Below are positions 48,519 through 58,689 of a DNA stretch of 64,000 bases, piece after piece. The number at the start of each line of letters is the position of its first letter. The stretch's first letter is position 1. Origin of the DNA: Odobenus rosmarus divergens (taxonomy: Eukaryota; Chordata; Mammalia; Carnivora; Odobenidae); NCBI RefSeq assembly GCF_000321225.1, contig NW_004450286.1, positions 4,474,568 to 4,538,567 on the forward strand, in the 5' to 3' direction. The translations under genes and the position numbers were made by a program. The notes beneath the pieces are model-generated. The model searched no databases, had not been told where the DNA came from, and saw only the letters and a program-made list of their open reading frames with translations.

Positions 48519-48694
48519 TAAAAAATAGTTTTACTTATTTGAGAGAGAGAGTGAGCACAAGCAGAGGGAGGAACGGAGGGACAAGCAGACTCCCTGCTGA
48601 GTGTGAAGCCTAATGTGGGGCTTGATCCCAGGACCCTGGGATCATGACCTGAGCTGAAGTCAGATGCTTAATGGACTGAGCCACCCAGGTGCCC
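48519..48694 (-). mobile_element. Can-SINE
   Basis: Minus-strand copy ending GAGCCACCCAGGTGCCC. Target duplication CTCTGGTATTCAATACTTTT / CTCTGGTGTTCAATACTTTT (one mismatch) at 48499-48518 and 48695-48714. Confidence 0.95.
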
Positions 48695-48829
48695 CTCTGG
48701 TGTTCAATACTTTTAAAATACAATCTCTTTACCAGATCAGAACAAAGCAATGATGAAAAGCAGAGTTGAACAGATAGCATAGTAGACTGAAAATCATTGA
48801 GAATACCTCAAATTCCCAAGTATCTTTTT

Positions 48830-49007
48830 TTTTTAAAGATTTTATTTATTTATTTGAGAGAGAGAGAGAATGAGAGAAAGCACGAGAGGGAAGAGGGTCA
48901 GAGGGAGAAGCAGACTCCCTGCTGAGCAGGAAGCCCAATGTGGGACTCGATCCCGGGACTCCAGGATCATGACCTGAGCTGAAGGCAGTCGCTTAACCAA
49001 CTGAGCC
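48830..49007 (-). mobile_element. Can-SINE, head-truncated, first of a pair
   Basis: Normal tail side and body (GAGAGAAAGCACGAGAGGG, GTCAGAGGGAGAAGCAGAC), but it stops at CCAACTGAG and lacks the last ~12 bases of the head before CCCCAAGTATCTTTTT. It is flanked by the same target word as the next SINE (48816-48829 and 49008-49022). Confidence 0.93.
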
Positions 49008-49022
49008 CCAAGTATCTTTTTA

Positions 49023-49217
49023 TTTTTTAAGATTTTATTTATTTATTTATTTGAGAGAGAGAAAGAAAGAGAGAAAGCACGAGAGGGAAGAGGGTCAGAG
49101 GGAGAAGCAGACTCCCTGCTGAGCAGGGAGCCCGATGCGGGACTCGATCCCGGAACTGCAGGATCATGACCTGAGCCGAAGGCAGTCGCCCAACCAACTG
49201 AGCCACCCAGGTGCCCC
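49023..49217 (-). mobile_element. Can-SINE, full, second of a pair
   Basis: Intact head GAGCCACCCAGGTGCCCC. The body is nearly identical to the SINE at 48830-49007. CCAAGTATCTTTTTA occurs before (49008-49022) and after (49218-49232), so the target word occurs three times around the pair. Confidence 0.95.
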
Positions 49218-49371
49218 CCAAGTATCTTTTTAAATAACTGTCTTTGGCTCTATCATTAGTGAGTCAGTTTTTTGGGGTCAAACATGGTCATCTCCTTCAC
49301 CTTGATAGAAAGTGTGGGACAGAACTGGTAGGGTTCTACAAGGCCAGATTCCAAAGTAGAGCATTTCTTTC

Positions 49372-49475
49372 TTTTTATTTATTTATGTATTTATTTATTT
49401 ATTTATTTGTATTTAAATTCAATTAGCCAACGTATAGTACATCATTAGTTTTTGATATAATGTTCAATGATTCAT
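49372..49475 (-). mobile_element. Short LINE-1 3' end
   Basis: (ATTT)n-like start followed by AAATTCAATTAGCCAACGTATAGTACATCATTAGTTTTTGATATAATGTTCAATGATTCAT, a truncated carnivore L1 3' UTR, reversed. Confidence 0.8.
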
Positions 49476-49520
49476 TTCTCATTTAAGACCATAGGTTAGG
49501 GAGTGAAGGGTACCATGTTC

Positions 49521-49714
49521 CTTTTTTTTTTTAAGATTTTATTTATTTATTTGAAAGAGAGAGAGAGTGAATGAGAGGGAGATGGAGAGAGAATCTGAAG
49601 CAGACTCCACACTGAGCATGACCAACATGGGGCTCAGTCCCACAATTGCAAGATCATGACCTAAGCCAAAAGCAAGAGTCGGGCACTTAACCAACTGAAC
49701 CACCCAGGAGCCCT
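49521..49714 (-). mobile_element. Can-SINE
   Basis: Tail-side T-run, AAGATTTTATTTATTTATTTG, head GAACCACCCAGGAGCCCT. Target duplication GGGTACCATGTTC / GGGCACCATGTTC at 49508-49520 and 49715-49727. Confidence 0.95.
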
Positions 49715-50158
49715 GGGCACCATGTTCTATGCCATGTGAAAGCTAGAACCAAAGTTCAGCAAATAGAAAGAATGACAGGAACATACAAAATTGGTATACA
49801 AAACTTGAATTAGGAGCCAGAAAGAGAAGAACAAACATCTACAGCATGATAACAAATGTTAATTAGTTTAGGAATCATCTGACCAGGCTTTGTTGTCTAC
49901 AATTTTTTTTTTTAACAGTCCAGATAGAGTAGTACATTTAGTCAAGTTTGAAAGGTCTAGAATGGACATACATCTTAGAGGCAGAAGGACTGGTGAGAAG
50001 GAGAGAGGTTCACATGAAAGGCAATGATGTAAAATACATACATAAATAAAATCATTCCTGGTAACATGACATGTTGCTGTTTAAAGATTTTTTAATTTAT
50101 CTTTTGCAACTATTAGATACAGTATCAGTAATGATTTTAATGATATAGTTTATTTTTT

Positions 50159-50306
50159 TAAGATTTATTTATTTGAGAGAGAGAGAGGGCAAGAGCAGGG
50201 GAAGGGACAGAGGGAGGGGTGGGGATCAATCCCACAACCCCAATATCATGACCAGAGCCAAAACCAAGAGTCAGATGCCCAACCAACTGAGCCACCCAGG
50301 TGCCCC
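50159..50306 (-). mobile_element. Can-SINE, internally shortened
   Basis: About 150 bases with tail side AAGATTTATTTATTTGAGAG and head GAGCCACCCAGGTGCCCC. The central body is reduced (GGACAGAGGGAGGGGTGGGGATC). Flanks AGTTTATTTTTT / AGTTTAATTTTT. Confidence 0.92.
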
Positions 50307-53300
50307 AGTTTAATTTTTTATAAAAATGAAAGAATATTGTGTCCTGGCCTTTTTCTTTTAACAAACTTCTGAATTTACCTGAGTACCTTTGGTCCCATTT
50401 ATTTAGGATAATTTAGACTGATCTTCATGGACTTAGTTAAGAATGTAGTACAATATCAATAAAAAGTTATTTCAATGAAGGAACTTTTGTCAATACTTTT
50501 AATTCAGGGGTGGCATAAAAGAGCACACACAGCTCTACTTAATAGTCTCCCTGTCATTGGATGGTTTGAGTTTATTTCTTCTCCCTGTTTGATTTTGTTT
50601 TCCTATCTATACAATAGAGGATTAGAGAATAGGGTTCAGAATTCACAAACTGCTGACCTATGAACTGAAGCCAACAGACTGTTCCTGTGGTCAAGGAAAT
50701 GTTGTTGTTTGCTTTTCATCTTGTTTTAAAGAGTTCTAATGCCTTTAGGGAGGGCATACACACTCACATTTGCCTGGGCACCTACCAACCCACCCAACCA
50801 CTGAGTTATATCAAGATTCTATGTAATTCCTTCATGAGTCCTGAAAATGCTTCAGTTTTTCTCTCAGATTAGACATTTTGTCAAATTTCTTTAGGCTCCC
50901 ATAAGGTTTTAATTCTGTAAAACCTCTTAAGAGACTAACTGCTCTATCCCACCGTGCATTGGTAGAGAGATAGGTGAACTAGAAGGAAATTCATACATGG
51001 TCAAGCCTACCTGGTAGCATCAGGCCATCTCCATGCACTATCTCATTTAATCAAAGCACTCCAGTGACATAGGTATTATCATACCCATTTTTCAGGTTAG
51101 AAAATAAGCTAAGAGAAGCTAACACTTTGCCCATGGTCAAATGCTTAATAATTGTGGAAATCAGGTTCAAGCCTGTTTTGTCTCTAGGTTCAAGATTTGT
51201 TTCTAAAAACTTCCTATGCCCTAATTTCCCTTAGTGGGAAGAAAATTTCCAGAAGGATCTCTTGAATAATGAAGGTTTACACAGACTTTGAAATGTTGTC
51301 AAAGTTAGATATACAAAGGATCTCAGATGTCCAAATATCTCAAACAGTTTTACAAAATATTTTATTTGCATTTTGCTTTCTTTGATTAGTAGGGAGTTGC
51401 CTTCATGCTGTGCTCAGAAACATAACTGGCTTCCTAAAAAGCCACACAGAATTTAGGAATATTGTTAGAAGAAATTTAGCTTTCATTTACATATTGATGC
51501 AGCTATGGAAAATATGTCACAAATCACTCAAATTAGAAATGTAAAGAGATTTTATTTCTATCACTTAACTTTTTTTTCATTTTGTCACAGAATACTAGCT
51601 ATCTCATAAATTCAAATTTGTTTGTATATAATATTACTAAAACTCCACTTGCCATAACCTGGAAATAGTACTTGATTATTTAGAAAATTTATCTGACATA
51701 AAACAGTTCTGGTAAGGATAATTTCAAGTCTGTCTGAATAAAGGAGGACAGAGTGTTAGGATGATTATTAATTGAGTAGAAAACATTTAGCTGTGCTGCA
51801 TTTTCAATTGAGAATTTTCTAAAACTTTACTCATGTAAACAGAACTTTTGTGATTAGGATGATTTCCACGTTACGTTAGTCACTGAATTGGCTTACAATA
51901 AACATGGTGTTCAGCAGCTGTCCAGTACCAAGAATGTCTGTTTTAAAAGGGGAAAGAAAGAGAAAGATGATAAAATTAAAAAATAAAGAAAAGGGTATTT
52001 GGGGCATGTTTTTGTAATTTTTAAATTTTGGATTAACCAGCATTCATCTGATTTGACCAGAAGATTGAGCCAATAATTTCTAATTTTTTAAAATTTTACT
52101 TAAAAGAAACAGTGCTCAAATTTATAGATAGAGATTTTCTTCAGTGCAGCGCAAATTATTAGAAGACATGTCAAAGTGATTAGATTGCTGAATCAGACTT
52201 TCTGTGAGTGGGACTTGGAGGCGGGAAGGCGTGCAGAAACTACTGCCCTTTTCAAATAATTCACAGGTGTGCTAATTGTACGTCAGATATGAAAGTTGAA
52301 GCATTGTGACCTTCAAGCCAACAAAAGCCCTTTTCAAGGAAGCCATTTTCATATACATTCATAGAGTGAAAATGCCCTTCCACAGTTAAATAATGTATGG
52401 CTTTTATTTCATTATATGTAAATGCAAATCAAGGAATGGTTTCATCGTTCACATATTAAAAGTAATGCTATTAAAAAGCAGACTATAAATCCACTTAAGT
52501 TACATTTTGTGGTACTCTACAGTTGTGATCCAAGGATATGTTTGTTATCTGCTTCTATCGTGTGCAGCTAAAGTGTGGTTTTCTGCAACTGAATGTATTT
52601 TGGATTTGAGTAGTAAAACCTTCAATGTGTTGAAGTATGTAATAACCAACAGAGATGTTAGGAAGGTAAGAAAAATGATAGAAAAGCTATTTCTTGCAGT
52701 GATGAAGACAGTGACGTAACTTGTAGATCAGAAGAAACATTGCAGTGGGACACACTCAGCTGCTAGCAAGAACAATGTTGAGTAAGGGTGAGGGTCAAAG
52801 GAAGGGCAAGGAATCCCATACTCTTTCTCATGGCTCTTTCATGGTATAAAGAAAGTATTTGTAAATACTGGGTTTAGGTAATGGACCTTAAGGTGATTAT
52901 TTAAAAGAGCACCCATTTCACTGGAAAACAGTGCAAGTTTCAAAAGGAGTAATGTATAAGGGAATTTACGTGTTACTAATGCTTGAATTAAATTGACTGC
53001 TGGAATGTCAAACAGTGCCCATGAAGTTGGAGTAGAAAAGCAAGAACAGGAAGAAGAAATTAATTATCTTGTATTTGTCCAGCTTTGTAATATATTTGAT
53101 GCTGGATAAAACATGAATAAAGATATCGTCAGGCTTAATGCAACTTAAGTATACATGATAGACTGCCGGGGAATGAAAAAATAATAATAAAACAATTACA
53201 AACTTAAAAAAATCATAATTGTATGAGATTCCAAGAACCTGTTAGCATTCAATCCAAAGATAAACTTTTTTTTTTCCGGTCCTATAGGAAACCATAATAG

Positions 53301-53452
53301 TTAGCATCTTATTATGGGTTAGATACCGATACCAAGAGACTGGATAGGGTTGACTGATTCACTCATCTGTCTTCCTTTTTGTTTTAAACAATTTTCTAGA
53401 GCCCTTTGTTGTTAATTGTGTTAATAGATTCTCTGAGTACTTCCATAAAACA
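50307..53452. other. Largely repeat-free intron before the exon; one MIR
   Basis: A reversed MIR lies at about 51025-51190 (ACTATCTCATTTAATCAAAGC, TTTTTCAGGTTAGAAAATAAGC). From about 51200 to 53450 I recognise no transposon, unlike most of the window. An octamer word ATGCAAAT lies at 52422-52429 in AT-rich sequence. No open frame here has a recognised family. Confidence 0.5.
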
Positions 53453-53470
53453 GATAGCAGTAATATTTAT

Positions 53471-53666
53471 TTATTTATTTATTTATTTTTAAAGATTTTA
53501 TTTATTTATTTACTTGAGAGAGTGAGAATGAGAATGAGAGAGAGAGAACATGAGATGGGGGAGGGTCAGAGGGAGAAGCAGACTCCCCGCTGAGCAGGGA
53601 GCCCAATGCGGGACTCGATCCTGAGCCGAAGGCAGTCGCTTAACCAACTGAGCCACCCAGGCACCC
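53471..53666 (-). mobile_element. Can-SINE close upstream of the CTNNA3 exon, internally deleted
   Basis: (TTTA)n, AAAGATTTTATTTATTTATTT, body and head GAGCCACCCAGGCACCC. About 20 bases are missing between GACTCGATCC and TGAGCCGAAGG. Target duplication GATAGCAGTAATATTTAT / GATAGCAGTAACATTTAT at 53453-53470 and 53667-53684. It ends 149 bases before the exon. Confidence 0.96.
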
Positions 53667-53769
53667 GATAGCAGTAACATTTATGAGAAAGCTGTTGTTT
53701 ATCACTGAGATTTTTCAATGAGTATGTACATGCTCTAACTTATTTAGGATAACAAATGTTTCTGCATTT

Positions 53770-53815
53770 CCTTAATAATCTGAAATAATTTCCGTTATTT
53801 TGGATTGTATTTAAG
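53770..53815 (+). promoter_or_regulatory. CTNNA3: 3' splice site (acceptor) of the CTNNA3 exon
   Basis: AG at 53814-53815 directly precedes the first codon, GTG. The upstream tract (TTCCGTTATTTTGGATTGTATTTAAG) is T-rich but broken by purines, so it is a fairly weak polypyrimidine tract. A possible branch point is the CTTAATAATCTGAAAT stretch about 30-45 bases upstream. The weak tract makes inclusion of this exon potentially sensitive to nearby insertions such as the SINE ending at 53666. Confidence 0.75.
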
Positions 53816-53908
53816 GTGGCAAATCTTGCTTGTTCCATGTCAACAAATGAAGATGGAATTAAAATTGTCAAAATTGCGGCCAATCACCTAGAAACCTTGT
53901 GTCCACAG
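53816..53908 (+). CDS. CTNNA3: Internal exon of alpha-T-catenin (CTNNA3), 31 codons
   Basis: The 93 bases translate without a stop to 31 residues starting VANLACSMSTNEDG and ending HLETLCPQ. Alpha-catenins have this segment in the middle (vinculin-homology, M) domain, roughly residues 420-460 of about 900. The paralogues CTNNA1 and CTNNA2 read SISNNEEGVKLVRM here, whereas this copy reads SMSTNEDGIKIVKI, which as I recall is the CTNNA3 form. Alpha-catenins are cytoplasmic adaptors that join cadherin-bound beta-catenin or plakoglobin to actin. Alpha-T-catenin is enriched in heart and testis and binds plakophilin-2 at intercalated discs. The exon is preceded by ..TTTAAG and followed by GTATGA, so it has AG/GT borders, and both introns are phase 0. 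Its length is a multiple of three, so skipping it would keep the reading frame. No neighbouring alpha-catenin exon was recognised in the window. The family call is very secure; the paralogue rests on remembered residues. Confidence 0.93.
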
Positions 53909-53914
53909 GTATGA
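53906..53914 (+). promoter_or_regulatory. CTNNA3: 5' splice site (donor) of the CTNNA3 exon
   Basis: CAG|GTATGA matches the donor consensus at CAG/GT, +3 A and +5 G, but not at +4 or +6. It is a reasonable donor of moderate strength and fixes the 3' end of the exon after the Gln codon. Confidence 0.85.
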
Positions 53915-54869
53915 TAACTAAATTGCTGTCTCTTCCATTAAACTAAGTATAAAAATTATATATAATACTTTGGACCTTTATATATATGAAAATATACTAA
54001 GATATTTATTTTAAACACAGAAAATGACTTGTCCTAAGGTCATGGTTTATTCTTTACTAAGCACCGAGTTCTTTACTTAGCACCTGGTTCTTATAACATT
54101 CCCTAAGGGACCATATCAGAATTTTGTGAGAGAAAGGTACAGGGTGAAATCAAAGCAGGGCTTTGTCCAATGATTTTATTTTTAGTCATTATTAATTGTG
54201 AAATCTCAGAATATGAAAGGAATGACTTCTTTTCCCCTCTTTTATTCAAAGAAGACATGAGTTTGAAAAAAGCCAAGAAATGTTTTCTTGTCTGCAATTC
54301 AGAAGTTTTCATTTGTTTGTTTGTTATCTGAAAAGCAACATATTTTTAGGGAATTATTTCTAGGATAGTGTCTTGAACCATGAATCGGTATACACCTAAC
54401 GGCAATCTTAAACACCTTGTCTTAGAATAATCAAGAGAGAATATGGATAATTACTTCGTCTTAAAGATCACAAATGTTGTAAGGATGTGAAATATAACAA
54501 TGATTAGAGATTTCAAGTCTCTGGATATCTGCTGAGATTCTCATCTTTCTAAAAGTGGTGTATGTGTTAAATTCTTGATTTCCCTTACTGATAATTTCAT
54601 CTCAAAGAATATTGAGGAAACAGTAAGGGAGACTCCTCCTTTGGACTTAATGGTGATTAACAAGTAAAAACTGGCTGGAGAAGTGGGGTCCAGAAGACGT
54701 GCAACTGAGATCTCACAACTGATGACAGTTTTCTGTGAGATCTCACAAGGAACCAGAATACTGCCGTGGGGTCTCTAAAGTGGTTGAATCATTAATATTC
54801 CCCTCCGTGGTCGAGGAGAATTCGCATTTCTCTCTACTATGGATTGCATTTGATACTGTCACCTTTTAA
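53915..54869. other. Intron sequence after the exon, nothing recognised
   Basis: No transposon ends or coding signal. TCTCACA phrases recur at about 54709 and 54742. Confidence 0.45.
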
Positions 54870-55060
54870 AATGTCTTTTGAATCTAAAGAGTATTAAATA
54901 TACCTCTTTGGTTTTAATTTATAATTTTCTGATTACTAAAGGGAACATTTTTCAAATGTTTGTTAACCATTTGGTTTTCTAATTCTGTGGATTGCCTAAA
55001 TCCTTTGCTACTTTTAGTTGGGTTGCCTTTTTTTTTTTAATTACATTGCTTAGGTTTTTT

Positions 55061-55227
55061 TATTTTATTTTATTGTTATGTTAATCACCATACCTGACAT
55101 CATTAGTTTTTGATGTAGTGTTCCATGATTCATTGTTTACGTATAACACCCTGTGCTCCATTCAGTACTTGCCCTCTTTAATACCCATCACCAGGCTAAC
55201 CCATCCCCCCAACCCCTTCCCCTCTAG
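55061..55227 (-). mobile_element. Carnivore LINE-1 3' end, 167 bases
   Basis: TTATGTTAATCACCATACCTGACATCATTAGTTTTTG... to CACCAGGCTAACCCATCC is the L1 3' UTR, reversed. Target duplication ATTGCTTAGGTTTT / ATTGTTTAGGTTTT at 55045-55058 and 55228-55241. Confidence 0.9.
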
Positions 55228-55468
55228 ATTGTTTAGGTTTTAAAAAATACCTTCTGTTGACTATAGCTTTTCTTTTAACTTTTAAAATAATATTTTGATC
55301 ACTGAAGATTTTAGGAACTTTAATGATCCATCTTTTAATTCCTTCAATAGATATTTATTGAGCATCTACCCTGTATAATGATTTGTTGGTTTGTGCCTTG
55401 TTAAGAAATTCTCCCAATAAAAATGTTACATAGTTTTCACATTTTCTTTAAAAAAAGGCGGAAGTATT

Positions 55469-55660
55469 TTTTTTTTTAATTTATTTGACAGAGAGAGAGA
55501 GAGATAGTAAAGAGCAGGAACACAAGCAGGGGGAGTGGGAGAGGGAGAAGCAGGCTTTCCCCCAAGCAGGGAGCCCAATGCAGGGCTCAATCCCAGGACC
55601 CTGGGATCGTGACCTGAGCCGAAGGCGGATGCTCAACGACTGAGCCACCCAGGCACCCCA
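55469..55660 (-). mobile_element. Can-SINE
   Basis: Head GAGCCACCCAGGCACCCC at the right. Target duplication AAAAGGCGGAAGTATT / AAAAGGCTGAAGTATT (one mismatch) at 55453-55468 and 55662-55677. Confidence 0.95.
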
Positions 55661-55825
55661 GAAAAGGCTGAAGTATTATTTAACATTTAGATCTTTACTT
55701 CATCTAAAATTTATTTTTATGTCTGAGGTAGGGATTTTTTTTTTTACAGTACTAACCTTTGGGCCATCATCATGTATTAAATAGTTGATCCTTTCCCAAT
55801 TAATGTAAAATGCTATCATTATTTC

Positions 55826-55842
55826 ACACACGCACACACTTT
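55826..55842. repeat. Short (CA)n and TATA-rich stretch
   Basis: CACACACGCACACAC, followed at 55860-55960 by TATATG/TACATA-rich sequence. Confidence 0.6.
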
Positions 55843-56034
55843 TTAAAACATTGTTTTATGTATATTTGTATACACATATATGTATATACTATACATATTT
55901 GTAATAGGTGCATACATCTACATGTTTTATAAAATGCATTATACATGTATAATACATATATAACAAATGTGTCATTTATTTACTAGTATTCCATATGTAA
56001 ATATAGATTGATAGGTAAATTAAAATACATTCCA

Positions 56035-56224
56035 GGGGTGCCTGGGTGGCTCAGTCATTAAGCGTCTGCTTTTGGCTCAGGTCATGATCCCAGGGTCCTG
56101 GGATCGAGTCCCGCATCTGACTCTCAGCTCAGTGGGAAGCCTGCTTCTCCCTCTCCCACTCCCTCTGCTTGTGTTCCCTCTCTCACTATGTCTCTTTCTG
56201 TCCAATAAATAAATAAAATCTTAA
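56035..56224 (+). mobile_element. Can-SINE, sense to the gene
   Basis: Head GGGGTGCCTGGGTGGCTCAG, GGTCATGATCCCAGGG, GGATCGAGTCCC, tail CAATAAATAAATAAAATCTT. Flanks AAAATACATTCCA / AAAATACATTTCA. Confidence 0.95.
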
Positions 56225-56262
56225 AAAAATACATTTCAAAGTATACAAGCTTCTGGGATCTC

Positions 56263-56669
56263 ATTTATTTATTTATTTATTTTATTATTAACATATAATG
56301 TATTATTTGTTTCAGGGGTATAGGTCTGTGATTCATCAGTCTTACACAATACACAGCGCTCACCACAACATACCCTCCCCAATGTCCATCACCCAGTCAC
56401 CCCATTCCAGCAACCCTCAGTTTATTTCCTGAGATTAAGAGTCTCTTATGGTTTGTCTCCCTCTCTGGTTTCCTCTTGTTTCATTTTTTCCTCTCTTCCC
56501 CTATGATACTCTACCTTGTTTCTCAAATTCCACATACCAGTGAGATCATATGATAATTGTCTTTCTGTGATTGGCTTATTTTGTGTAGCATAATAACCTC
56601 TAGTTCCATCCACATTGTTGCAAATGGCAAGATTTCATTTTTTGATGGCTGCATAATATTCCATATTGC

Positions 56670-56713
<44 letters not shown>

Positions 56714-56891
56714 CACATCTTCTTTATCCATTCATCTTTTGATGGACATCTGGGCTCTTTCCATAGTTTGGCTATTGTGGACATTGCTGTTATAAACATT
56801 GGGGTGCAGGTGCCCCTTTAGATTACTACATTTGTATCTTTGGGGTAAATACCCAGTAGTGCAATTGCTGGATCATAGGGTAGCTCTATAT
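56263..56891 (-). mobile_element. Carnivore LINE-1 3' end, about 630 bases
   Basis: TATTATTAACATATAATGTATTATTTG and the 3' UTR run into ORF2 3' wording, ending GGGTAGCTCTATA. The flanks TTCTGGGATCTC (about 56251) and TTCTGGGCTCTC (about 56892) form a target duplication inside the older L1. It includes (TA)n(CA)n at 56668-56713. Confidence 0.85.
56668..56713. repeat. (TA)n(CA)n compound microsatellite
   Basis: About 13 TA units followed by about 10 CA units, between ATTCCATATTG and CCACATCTTC of an L1. This is the same L1 position that expanded at 4290-4392. Confidence 0.95.
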
Positions 56892-57339
56892 TCTGGGCTC
56901 TCTATTCTATTCCACTGGGTCTATTTCTTTATACTTGCATCAGTATTGCAGTGTCTTAATTATGATTTTATACTAAATCTGATATCTCTAGGCAAATTGG
57001 CTCACCTTGTTTTTTTTTTGTTATTGGTGGTGGTTTTTGTTTATTTGTTTATTTGTTTAGTTATTTGTTTATTGCTCTTACTTTATGCTTGTTCATATAA
57101 CTTTCAAGATCAACTTGTCAAGTTCCATGAAAGTACATTAGAATTTTTATTGAAATTGTTAAAATATCTTGAATTTTAGATTATTTTAGGAATAATGGCT
57201 CTTCAAGATACTGAGTCTTTCCATTAATAAATGTTTTATTAGTAAATGTTATTTTAAATGCTTTATGTATCTCCATAATCAATCTTTTTTTTAAATGTCC
57301 TTCAGGGGCTCTTTAGATTTTTATTATTTAGTACAACAA

Positions 57340-58660
57340 ATTCCATGACTACATGCTGATGGCTTCCAAAATTTTCTCTCCAGGACAGATCTCTCCCCTA
57401 AAGATCACACTCAGGTATAATATAGTCTTGACATTTGCACTTTGACATCTAGAAGACATCTAAAACTTTAGCCAAAATGGAATTCCTGATTGTTCCATTC
57501 CCATCTCGTTCTGCTACTTCTTCAGTCTTACTGATTTTAATTAATGGCATGGCTATTTGCTTGGTTGCTCTTGGGAAAAACCTGGAAGTTTTTCTTTCTT
57601 CATTCAGTAAATATTTATTGAACATATACTACGTGGTAGGTATTCTTTAGGTATCTGGAGGGTAAACAGTAAAGAAAACAAATGTGAAAATCCTTGTTCT
57701 TGTGAAGTTTATATTCTAATGATGTCTAATGGTTGTTTTTCTATTGAAGCCATTAACTAGTCCTATCAATTTCATCAAAAATATTTATCTTGAATCTATA
57801 TACTTTTCTCCAGCTTATCTGTCAGCATCTCAGCCTATACCACCATCATTTCTATCTTAGACCACAGTAACATTTTATATGGTTTCCATGCTTATACTTA
57901 TATCTCTTTAACCTACTTTCTATCTAAAAACTGAAGTAAATTTTAAAGATGTTTAGAAAAGCAATTGCTTTTCTTAGCTTTTACAGTAAAATTCAAACAT
58001 TTTTTATGTCTTATTCAGACTTATATAAACTTCCTATTGCCTGACTTCCAGCCCCACCTTGAATTATTTCCCTTTTTACTCATTAGGTCTCTGCATATTG
58101 GCCTTTCTATTTCTAGAATACAGTACATTCCTTCCCATCTGAGGGAGTTTGCACATGATAATTTCCCAGTGCTTTTTTTCCCATATGGCCAGCTCCTGTT
58201 ATGTTCGTTTTGTAAGGACTCAGCTCAAATATCATCTTCTCTCTCTTTTTTTAAAAGATCTTATTTATTTATTTGAGAGAGAGAATGAGAGATAGAGAGC
58301 ACAGGAGGGAAGAGGGTCAGAGGGAGAAGCAGACTCCCCGCTGAGCAGGGAGCCCGATGCGGGACGTGATCCCGGGACTCCAGGATCATGACCTGAGCCG
58401 AAGGCAGTCGCTTAACCAACTGAGCCACCCAGGCACCCTCAAATATCATCTTCTCAGAGATCAATCTTCCTAAGTCACTCCTCCAGCTTATACCCCATAT
58501 GTCACCATATTTATTTATTTTAGAGTCTCTATCACAACATGAAATTACATTTTATATTATTTTTTTTACTTTCATTATACATTTTCCACACTCAAACATA
58601 AAATTCATGAAGGCAATGATTTAGTCTTCCTTTTCACTACTTATAGCCCCGTAGCTAGCA
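57340..58660 (+). mobile_element. LINE-2-type repeat, sense, with an antisense L2 piece and a SINE inside
   Basis: ACTACATGCTGATGGCTTCC, CTAGAAGACATCTAAAACTTTAGC, TACAGTAAAATTCAAAC, CTCAGCTCAAATATCATCTTCTC follow the sense order of the repeat found antisense at 17-21 kb. 57602-57725 (CATTCAGTAAATATTTATTGAACATATACTACG) is a reversed L2 3' end inserted or rearranged inside it. Confidence 0.65.
58242..58438 (-). mobile_element. Can-SINE
   Basis: Full minus-strand copy with head GAGCCACCCAGGCACCC. Exact 17-base target duplication TCAAATATCATCTTCTC at 58225-58241 and 58439-58455. Confidence 0.97.
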
Positions 58661-58689
58661 GATATGCAGCATATATATGCAGCATATAA

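Larger units (their letters stand above)
1..53815 (+). other. CTNNA3: CTNNA3 intron upstream of the exon (partial)
   Basis: There is no recognisable exon in 53.8 kb before the acceptor at 53815, and the sequence is AT-rich and mostly transposon-derived. Because the exon is internal and in phase 0, this whole stretch is inferred to be intron of CTNNA3 transcribed on the plus strand. CTNNA3 is known for introns of tens to hundreds of kilobases. In mammals one CTNNA3 intron hosts LRRTM3, but no LRRTM3-like leucine-rich-repeat reading frame is seen here. Confidence 0.8.
54870..57300 (-). mobile_element. Old LINE-1 (L1M), antisense, carrying four later insertions
   Basis: Antisense ORF2 wording appears in pieces: 54880-55044 (GGGAACATTTTTCAAATGTTTGTTAACCATTTGG), 55661-56020 (TCATCTAAAATTTATTTTTATGTCTGAGGTAGGGA) and 56892-57300 (CTGGGCTCTCTATTCTATTCCACTGG, ATAACTTTCAAGATCAACTTGTCAAG). 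The pieces follow the normal L1 order once the inserts are removed. Confidence 0.65.

Noticed and set aside
48519..50306. Regularly repeated ~180-200-base units that could suggest a CRISPR-like or tandem array
   Set aside because: Each unit is a separate Can-SINE with its own tail, head and (mostly) its own target duplication.
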